From positions 62,001 through 126,000 of the forward strand of contig JAOVFP010000012.1 in the NCBI GenBank assembly GCA_025738555.1: DNA of 64,000 nt. Reading direction: 5' to 3'. The DNA is from Cyathus striatus. Taxonomy: Eukaryota > Basidiomycota > Agaricomycetes > Agaricales > Nidulariaceae. Below, piece after piece: positions 56,695 to 64,000 of this stretch. Under the pieces are notes generated by a model, which searched no databases, was not told the origin of the DNA, and saw only the letters and a program-made list of their open reading frames with translations. The translations under genes and the position numbers were made by a program. Numbering within the stretch: the first letter of the stretch is position 1; each line of letters opens with the position of its first letter.

Positions 56695-57995
56695 TTAATT
56701 CCCAACGGGTAATTCTACTACCCATTGGGCCGCAACTGGTTGCTCTTGGTCTTCATCATCCTCGAACTTAAGTTTATACATTGGTGGATGCTTCAGAAAG
56801 TCAGACAAGTTGGTCAGGATGAGGGGCTCTAACTTAACTCACGCGGCCTCCATTCTGTAGCTCCTTCGGAGTAGCTATTACTTCTGCCCGATAGAAACAG
56901 CTGGTATCAGGATATAATGCCATGACCGTTGAGCCAACCAGAAATTGGGGATAGGAATCTACATGGGCTGGACTTCCAGGAGGTGCATCAGGATCTGGCA
57001 AGGGTATCATATTCTTAGGTGTTGCAGTATATATTCTGAGTTTCATTAATTAAGGTAGTTAAAGCTGAGTGCTTAACACTACTCACGCTCCCGGCTGTCC
57101 GTCATCCTGTGGTTCCGGATCCTGAACCTCGTATCTATGACTGTGTCAGCGGCCGCTAGCGGAGTAGACATAAGGCCATACCTATGCTTCTCTGGGTTAA
57201 TACAACGAATAACGACGGCCACTATCCAGGTCGTCTCTTCTGCATCGCCACTCGTTCCATTGGCATTCTTTTGGGGAGGGGGGTGAAAAACAACTTTGCG
57301 TCCCTGTTGAAGCTGAGGTTGCCGTGCCAATGTATCACGCCTTGCCTTTGCATCCCGGGAGAATGGCAACAAAGCAGGTCCAGTAGAGGTTCTTGGCGGG
57401 AGGGTTATTGAAACACCTCGGCTTACTGCTTGACTCGGTGCAGAGGGCACAGGTGTTCCGGAAGGTGAAGACGCCCTTGGCCGTTTGTTCCGCTTCTCTA
57501 AGTAACATATGTGGGTAAGAGTTTAAGTTTGAAATGTCGCATGTATATGTACCTGAAGGAACCTCTGGGCTTTTCTGAGGGCCATCAAGACACCGACGCG
57601 TTCGATGGCCTCCTCAATCGCTCTTTAATATATGAAAAATGCTCTGAAACAATGGCAAAACATAATACATACTTCACTTCTGCAGTGGCTGCCTCTTTAA
57701 GTTCTTCGAGGCCGTGCGTTAGTCTTTTCGCGTTAGTTTTCACGCTTTCGTATCCTTCAGCTGGAATGATATCATCTGCCGGCCAGCTTGCTATGGACCT
57801 ATTGACACGACCAAGTATGTTTGAAGTTGGACCAGTGGAGAGCAACTCGGACAACTTTTTTAGCGAAGTAGCAGCATGCGACCAGCATTCCAGCTCTGAT
57901 GTAGATGACTTGGTATGTTGAATGGTTCAGGCGACGATACAGGACCTACCTTCAGACGATGCGGGACGAGCAGGAGCACCTCTTCGCCTGTCCAT
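56695..57995 (-). CDS. SGF29: SGF29, SAGA tandem Tudor subunit
   Basis: Minus strand, ATG 57995 (MDRRRGAPARPASSEG), stop TAA at 56695-56697. The N-terminal coiled region has 'LSELLSTGPTSNILGRVNRSI' and 'EAATAEVKEAIEEAIERVGVL'. The C-terminal SGF29 domain shows 'TTWIVAVVIRCINPEKHRYEVQDPEP', 'LVGSTVMALYPDTSCFYRAEVI' and 'YKLKFEDDED'. These are the two Tudor folds that read methylated histone H3 Lys4. The protein recruits the SAGA acetyltransferase to promoters. About seven exons; the Tudor core is split across them. Convergent with BRF1, 265 nt between the stops. Confidence 0.92.
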
Positions 57996-58351
57996 GAACT
58001 GCGACTGCAGACTGTAAAGTGGCGACAACACTAGACAAAATGGATCACAGCCGAGATTGCTGCATGTGTAGATCAATGCAGCGTTCGAAATGTTTGCATC
58101 CGTGATTTACTTTTATGTTCGAACTCCGCCCGGCGCCCAATACTTGCACCAAATCCTAGTCAGTACTTATTCTCTGAGTTAAGTAGTAAGTACGTGAATA
58201 AGTACTTTACAAGGACGGTATACGCAGTAACGCGCTCATATATCTGTCCTCCTATTATTCTGTATTCTTACTTTTACACTTACTAGCAATACATATTTTT
58301 GATATGACAGAAATGAACACACAAGTAGTTACCCAAGCAGCTGAAACTTCA
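57996..58351. other. Intergenic region, no gene seen
   Basis: 356 nt with the SGF29 promoter and the 3' flank of translin. GTACTTA-type words and their inverses (58155-58210) form weak hairpins. Nothing codes. Confidence 0.45.
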
Positions 58352-59387
58352 CTAGCTATTAGTATTACTAGCGTCAAGAGTTTGATGAACTTCAGCTCCA
58401 GATGTAACTGCAGCTGGAGACAATTTTCGGAGTGACACATCATAAACAACTACAGTGAAGTTGAACGAAAAGATATAGACAGAGTACAGTGGAAACTAAT
58501 CACCTTCTTCTATCTTTTTAATGTCGTATTTTAGGCTGTCGAATCTGCGGCGCAAGATGTCATTCTTTAGGTTCAGCTAAGGAAATGGGAAGTCAAGTTA
58601 TATCAGCGAATGTACAACTCGAATTACACACCATCGAAAAGCCAGCGAACAAATCTTTGACGAAAACTGATATTCTTAAAGGCTCCTCGAAGTTCCCCAG
58701 AGTAACAGCATTGACCGCAAGTCGAGACTTTATTTGAAGATAATTTAACGGTCAACCCACAAATAAAAATTAACACAAGCCATACCAATTCGTTTATTAA
58801 AGTAATGATCCCATGTAGATAGTCTTCCGCCGGCAAAGCCATTCGATCTTTCCATTCGTCTTTGACTTTTTGGCATGAGCAAGATATTAGCGTAGAGGGC
58901 GGGGCCTCACCTCCAAGTAGTTCAGCTACGCGAGGTAAGGGTATCAATGTCCCGTCTGTGAGATATTGAACTAAAGCCGCCGAAAACACCGCCGTCCGAA
59001 GCGAATTAGACCACATATCTTTCCATCTCCAAAATTGATTTTCTGGGATTATGAATGCCAGTGCTGTAGTAATATGTTTACAGCTGAGGAGTATCGGTTT
59101 CACAGAGTCCAATAGTATAGGTACTGGTTAATAATCACATTTAGTGTTAGACGAAGGGTAGGTGAACGGTATGCTTACTTTGGTCGGAGGGCGTAGAATG
59201 AACTTTGTTCAATAAGCCAATCATCTGCCGCGTCTTTTTGTCTAACTCGGTCACTTGGTCCTTGATTCTCTATGGATGCGCATTGGGAATGCAAGTTTCA
59301 CCATGAAGGGGACTTTGAAATCACCTCTCGGAGCTCGACATCGCGATCCAGTAAGCTATTGATAGCTTCCAGATCCCTAGGATCCAT
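58352..59387 (-). CDS. TSN: Translin
   Basis: Minus strand, ATG 59387 (MDPRDLEAINSLLDRDVELRE), TAG at 58352-58354, at least six exons. Helical sequence throughout: 'RIKDQVTELDKKTRQMIGLLNKVHS', 'FWRWKDMWSNSLRTAVFSAALVQYLTDG', 'WKDRMALPAEDYLHGIITLINELVRLAVNAVTLG', 'ISVFVKDLFAGFSMLNLKNDILRRRFDSLKYDIKKIEEVVYDVSLR'. The last block is the translin signature. The family forms a ring with TRAX; the complex binds and cuts single-stranded RNA, including RNAi passenger strands and tRNA fragments. TRAX itself is not in the window. Divergent from SEN1 across 368 nt. Confidence 0.93.
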
Positions 59388-59755
59388 TCTAAAAAGGTCA
59401 ATATTTTCCCTCCAAATGTATCGAAGATAATAGCGTACATATATGGTGAGTTTGTATCTAGGGGTGGACGTTGTCAAAGTCTGGAGTCTGAACAAAATTA
59501 GAGAACAACTCTGCACAGTGCACACTGAATCAGGACTCAGATTCCAGACATGTGTCACGCACCACGTGCCAGTCGCGTCAAAGGCTAATTCGAATCCTGA
59601 CTTGAAGTTCTTCTGTTCACATCTTACCTACTCTCTCCGACAGCCATTCCTTTCTCTAAGTCGTCTTTCTGTCAAACGCCTTTGGTTTCTGCACCTATTT
59701 ATATTATTGTACCAGGTTTGATTTCGTAACCATAGTCTCCCACCCTTGATCCTGC
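59388..59755. promoter_or_regulatory. Divergent region between translin and SEN1
   Basis: 368 nt; CT-rich towards the SEN1 start (59620-59700). CACGTGCC near 59571 contains a CACGTG E-box. No gene seen. Confidence 0.45.
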
Positions 59756-62700
59756 ATGGCAGGTTCTACTACCAACAATGTCGAAAGGCTGCTCGCCGAT
59801 CTTCGTGATGCACCCATCGATACATCTGGCCCATCCGACGCAGTTTTAGGTCAGATATATACCTACTTAATGGACAAACCCCAAACCTCTTCTGGCGAAG
59901 TTCATTGGTTTTGTTCGAAGGCCGACCCGATTGTCGTGGAGGCTGCAACGTTCCTACTCCGACTCTTTGCATATGATAGTCCTCAAGTGCAGACTTGGAA
60001 GCAAATTTTGGATCGTTGTTTGAGCAATTGTACGAGATGCATAATATCTTTCGAAGCAGCCAAGGTATCTTCGCGAAATACGTAAGTCTACTTGAATAGA
60101 GTGCGTGAAGTACATTAACTTTGACTTATTCCTATTCTTTTGGCCATAATCACAGATATTTTGGTGCTTTTCATGATGAAACACTTACAGGGTTTTTGAA
60201 ACTTTCGAAAATTGGGAGCTCGCGATGGTTATAGAGAAACTCAATGTGGCAGGATTCACTACCCAGTCATTCAACTCAGAAGTCAAGAGTATTTCAGATG
60301 TCTCTTCTGAGATACTGTATCGTATGCTCTCGAACCGGACAATCTTTAGCGACAGCCGAATATTATCCATCATTTACAAGTATCCTCCGAATGGTGATGT
60401 TTCATCCGCTTGGCCATCGGGTTTGGTTCCCCCCGGGGTGTTGTTACTTCAAATTTCAAACAATCCAGACGTACGCCTCTGGGCTCAGCAACAAATTTTG
60501 AATTGCTCACTGGTTCCAATGGAGCCTCAAACCTTCACTTCAAACTACCTTGCAGTCTTAAATCATTTCATTCTGGCTCTAAATGGCAGCCCAGACCTAT
60601 CACTGAGACTCACCGGGGATGTTTCTGAGTTGTGGAAAGGACTTAATTCAGTACTGAAGCTTGTTCCAGTTGAGATATTTAATTCAGTCATACAGTCAAA
60701 TGGTATATGTCATATAGTTGCAAAACATTTGCCTGACAATGGATCTCGTAAGTGTTTATTCACTTCCACATTTCTGTTATTTAAACGTTCCATTTCTGGC
60801 ATGTTAGAGTTCGGTGAGGTCCTTAAATGCTTCCGGTATCTTCTCAAGCGATTTGGTAGCATCTTCTGGTCGCAGAAGGATGTAGATCCACAGATATTCT
60901 TTGACTTTATTAGAGATAATCCTTCTTTATTGGATTTAATATTAGACGATGATTCTCCCTGGTGCATTTCTGTATTTATGGAGCTTCTTCACACCTTAAA
61001 AAAACATGACAAATATGAAGAAGTCTTTGCAAAAACAATAGATTTTCTGTGTGGGCAATTGCAGCATGAACGCTTTAAACGTGCTCGAGCTGCCAGTATG
61101 CAGTCTGCTACGCATGTACGCCATTTATTTATTTATTTTATCTAATGCCCGTTCCTAACTTCAATAATAGGCTCTCATATCTGCCACCAGAAAGAGCACC
61201 TCCGGTGTCGATCGGAATGCTGTTACAAATGCATTGGATAGACATGCAGAAATCCTCATTAACGTTGCATATGGGGCCTCTTACATTGGTACGGAATGGA
61301 AGCAAGCGCGTATTGCTGTGCGGTCACTGGTATCGATTGTACTGCGAGCCGATTTAGACAGGATTTCTACCGTAATTGCGAGAATGCGCGACGTCCTTGC
61401 AACTCTTGCAGCACATACAACGCTTGAACCACCACTCCAAAAGAAAAAACCACTTTTTCCTATATTTATTAGGAACCAGATGTGGAAAAAGTTATACTCT
61501 TTTCTACAAAGTGACGATAGCGAAGCTCTATCCAGCGTCATACAATTAGCATCTCGAATATCTCATATTGATGAGGTTAGAGAGGAGACTTTCAAGAAAC
61601 TTCTAGAAGAAAGTAACCCAGGTGGCGGCTACGTTACGGGACAGGATGCAGTTGACGATATTAACAATGCATTAAAAACTGTACGGAGCGGTTTTCTTGC
61701 TGTAATATCAAGATTTGTCGATTCCAATACTTCCTCAACCTGTCTCAATATGCTTCGACACCCAGACGTCGCGAAGTCTGTTATGATATTGCTGGTATCA
61801 CCAGTTGAAGAGTTACAAGCAGGCTCTCGAGCGCTTGTCGGAATAGCTTTTGATGTTGATGCCCGATTAGACTTCTTTCGTGCACTTCTCGAAAACGTCC
61901 CTGATGCTGCTTTGGACGGGATCGTGCAAGTTTTGACTTCGTATCTGTCTTACGCAACATACATGCCCGAAGCTTGTAGCTTATCTCAGTCACTCGTGCT
62001 CTGTTTGACCGATATCATCGAAGTCCTTTGTTCTGGTCCTGATGGGTTGTTGTATAGTGCACAATTTCTCCGATCATCTACCTCAAACGGACCTGCCTTC
62101 CGGCTTCCAGAATTGTGGAAATTGATGACTCAATCATTGTCTGTTATATTCAAGAGGTCCGCCAACTGGGCCGTTTTTTTCGAGAATGTAGAAATGACCG
62201 CGTGGCTGAGAGATGCTTTGATCTTTGGAAGAGATATGCTAGCTCAGAGGAGGGTCATTGAGACCGCTGCCGATTCACGCCATGTAGTCGCTTCCGGGGA
62301 AAAACCAGGAAAACTTTCTGCTGTGGGGAGAGAGATGGTGGAGCACTTGCAAGGGGTGCTATATGAACTACATTCCTGGTTGCGCCTTACAGACGAGGAA
62401 CTACTTCATCAATCATTTGCGTTACTGGAATCATTACTGGAACTATTTCGAGATACACGCATACCACCTAAGTCAGAGACTTTAAAGAAGTTTAGAAAAT
62501 TTGTGAATGCCGCTCGAGATAAAGGAAAGACCCGGCTTGATTTCAGTCGCATATTGCGGCTTGATAGTGCTCTTTCTCCATTTACAGCACGCGATGACAA
62601 TATTCAGCAGCTTCCCGAGCTAGATGTCTCGACACGGACGAAGATTGATGTATCCAAAGATAAATCAGTGCCTATCTCTCGAAACCATACGACGAATGGA

Positions 62701-64000
62701 ATAGTTTTAGATCAGGTACCTGGACGGAATATCCAGCCCATCTCTCGCTACTCGAAACCAACTATTAGAAATGACCAACGGCATTTGGACCTTACAGTCT
62801 CCACGCCTCCATTCCGGAAAACTGCTGGCGCGAAACCGTCTGCAACGGGTGCCGAGAAACCAAAACGCACGAGTCCCAGGAACGAGTCTTTTGCTCAGAA
62901 AGCGATAGAAATATCTTCATCTAGTGACTCTGACTCTGACGAGGAGCCGACCGAAGGTGGACTTGCCGCATTGACCAAGCTTGAGAATTCTGTTACAGTT
63001 AAAAAGCACGAACCTCGCAGGCAAATCAAAACGATTGATATACCAGTCCAGAGTAATGCTACGCGTATGAGGATAGATAACCGCGAAGAGAGGCGCAGAG
63101 ATATGGCTAGGATGAAGCCCAATATTTCTGGTTTACACCGTGCTATATTGTCCTGGAATTACAACCACGACGGGCCAATGCCCCCCGATTCCAATATTCA
63201 GCTATTCCCGGTGCCTGATACATTCAAAGACTACAATCAGTATTTCAAAGTACTCGAGCCGCTTCTATTAGTAGAGTGTTGGGCTCAACTCCTCCAAGCA
63301 AAAGAAGAAAGGACAGAGAGTTACCAGTGTAAAATCGGTTCTCGACAATATTCCGATATTTGGATCGATTTGGACGTTTCGATTCTTGATTCTGTTCCCC
63401 GGGACTGGTACCTGACTGAGACGGATGTTATACTCTTACGCCACGGTGATAACAAGAAATGTATTTTAGGAAAGACCCAGAGCTATCGAGCCACGCCTCA
63501 TGGGATTCAGGCCATCATTCGATGTTACATCCAAGGGAGCAATGCCGACCCAGGACTTCAAATAAACTCATTGTGGAGACTAAGTAAAGTATTCAGGTGA
63601 GCATGTCATTTCTCGTGTGCTCCACCTATGTTATTTACCTGGTAAGCCTGAGCACCCTTCATCGAGAATACGGCGCTCTCGTTTCTCTCCAGTACTATGA
63701 CTTCTGCGATTCTATCCTCCGGCCCCAACTAACCAAAGCATCCAAGAAAAACCAGACAGAGCTTCAACAAGTTATGTCAACTTACATGGTGAACGAGCCC
63801 CAGGCTGAAGCAATTTTAAATTCGCTTGATACAAAAGGATTTGCACTTATTCAGGGGTATGATTATTATTATTTTGCTATTTATTATCTCACAAAGCACA
63901 ACAGCCCTCCCGGTACTGGTAAAACTTCCACTATATGCGGCCTAGTTGGGCAATTTATGGCAACGCGGTCTCGTCCAGCGGTTTCAATACAAGCAGGGGA
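59756..64000 (+). CDS. SEN1: SEN1 RNA/DNA helicase, 5' part (runs off the edge)
   Basis: Start ATG 59756 (MAGSTTNNVERLLADLRDAP). Exon 1 is 59756-60081; introns follow, among them 61114-61170 and 63599-63652. The N-terminal thousand residues are the helical Sen1_N region ('YLMDKPQTSSGEVHWFCSKADP', 'WKQARIAVRSLVSIVLRADLDRI'), then a Ser/Asp-rich linker ('EISSSSDSDSDEEP'). The UPF1-like helicase begins 'FKVLEPLLLVECWAQLLQAKEE', 'DVILL' and the Walker A GPPGTGKT near 63905. The remaining helicase motifs lie beyond 64000. SEN1 unwinds RNA-DNA hybrids and ends non-coding RNA transcription. An odd spot at 60156-60200 may be a frameshift. Confidence 0.93.

Noticed and set aside
28600..64000. Idea that RPC40, BRF1, ARC1, SEN1, PRP24 and translin form a functional RNA cluster
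   Set aside because: Orientations are mixed, unrelated genes intervene, and all are ordinary housekeeping genes; nothing in the sequence shows co-regulation.

Overview
The window is nuclear DNA of a basidiomycete fungus, most likely a mushroom-forming Agaricomycete. The evidence is that most introns in the single-copy genes are very short (about 44-63 nt, GT-AG) and split nearly every gene. A KRE6/SKN1-type glucan-synthesis gene and an F-box protein of the mushroom type are present. The repeats are Ty3/gypsy chromovirus, Ty1/copia and hAT elements. No rRNA, tRNA or CRISPR array was recognised.

Positions 1 to about 28,000 are a transposon cemetery. Left to right it holds: a gag fragment running off the left edge; a gene-free stretch with 26-bp, 18-bp and 64-bp tandem repeats and a G-rich polypurine tract; an old Ty3/gypsy element on the minus strand (3946-15691), split in its integrase by a complete chromovirus (4562-11545: 609-bp LTRs, 5-bp duplication AGGAT); the 3' part of an LTR element carrying an unrecognised reading frame of about 600 codons (15692-17793); and a minus-strand Ty1/copia element (17794 to about 27,815), itself split by two hAT-type elements (20146-21588 and 22428-27202), each with a perfect 8-bp duplication. 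The insertions are stacked up to four deep. The premature stops I could place against a conserved arginine are CGA to TGA changes, and all 14 differences between the chromovirus LTRs lie at CpG positions. I infer silencing by CpG methylation followed by deamination.

From 28,613 to the right edge the DNA is gene-dense and I see no transposon. In order: PRP24/SART3 (-), an F-box protein (+), a short-chain dehydrogenase (+), KRE6-type GH16 protein (+), ULP2-type SUMO protease (+), mitochondrial ribosomal protein uL6m (-), ARC1-type tRNA-binding cofactor (-), RPC40 of RNA polymerases I and III (+), a 2-oxoglutarate/Fe(II) oxygenase (-), a Dpb3/CHRAC-like histone-fold protein (-), an Hsp20 chaperone (-), BRF1 of TFIIIB (+), SGF29 of SAGA (-), translin (-) and the 5' part of SEN1 helicase (+, runs off the right edge). 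Several genes act on RNA: RPC40 and BRF1 in Pol III transcription, ARC1 in tRNA charging, PRP24 in U4/U6 recycling, SEN1 in transcription termination, translin in small-RNA and tRNA-fragment processing. This is probably chance neighbourhood, not an operon-like unit. Close divergent pairs (ARC1/RPC40, translin/SEN1, HSP20/BRF1) probably share promoter regions.

I found no clear new defence or metabolic system. The least explained items are the orphan reading frame next to an LTR at 15694-17517, the small hAT-type element with cargo at 20146-21588, the BRF1 start codon that seems to stand alone as a 3-nt exon, and the CpG-only decay of the transposons.
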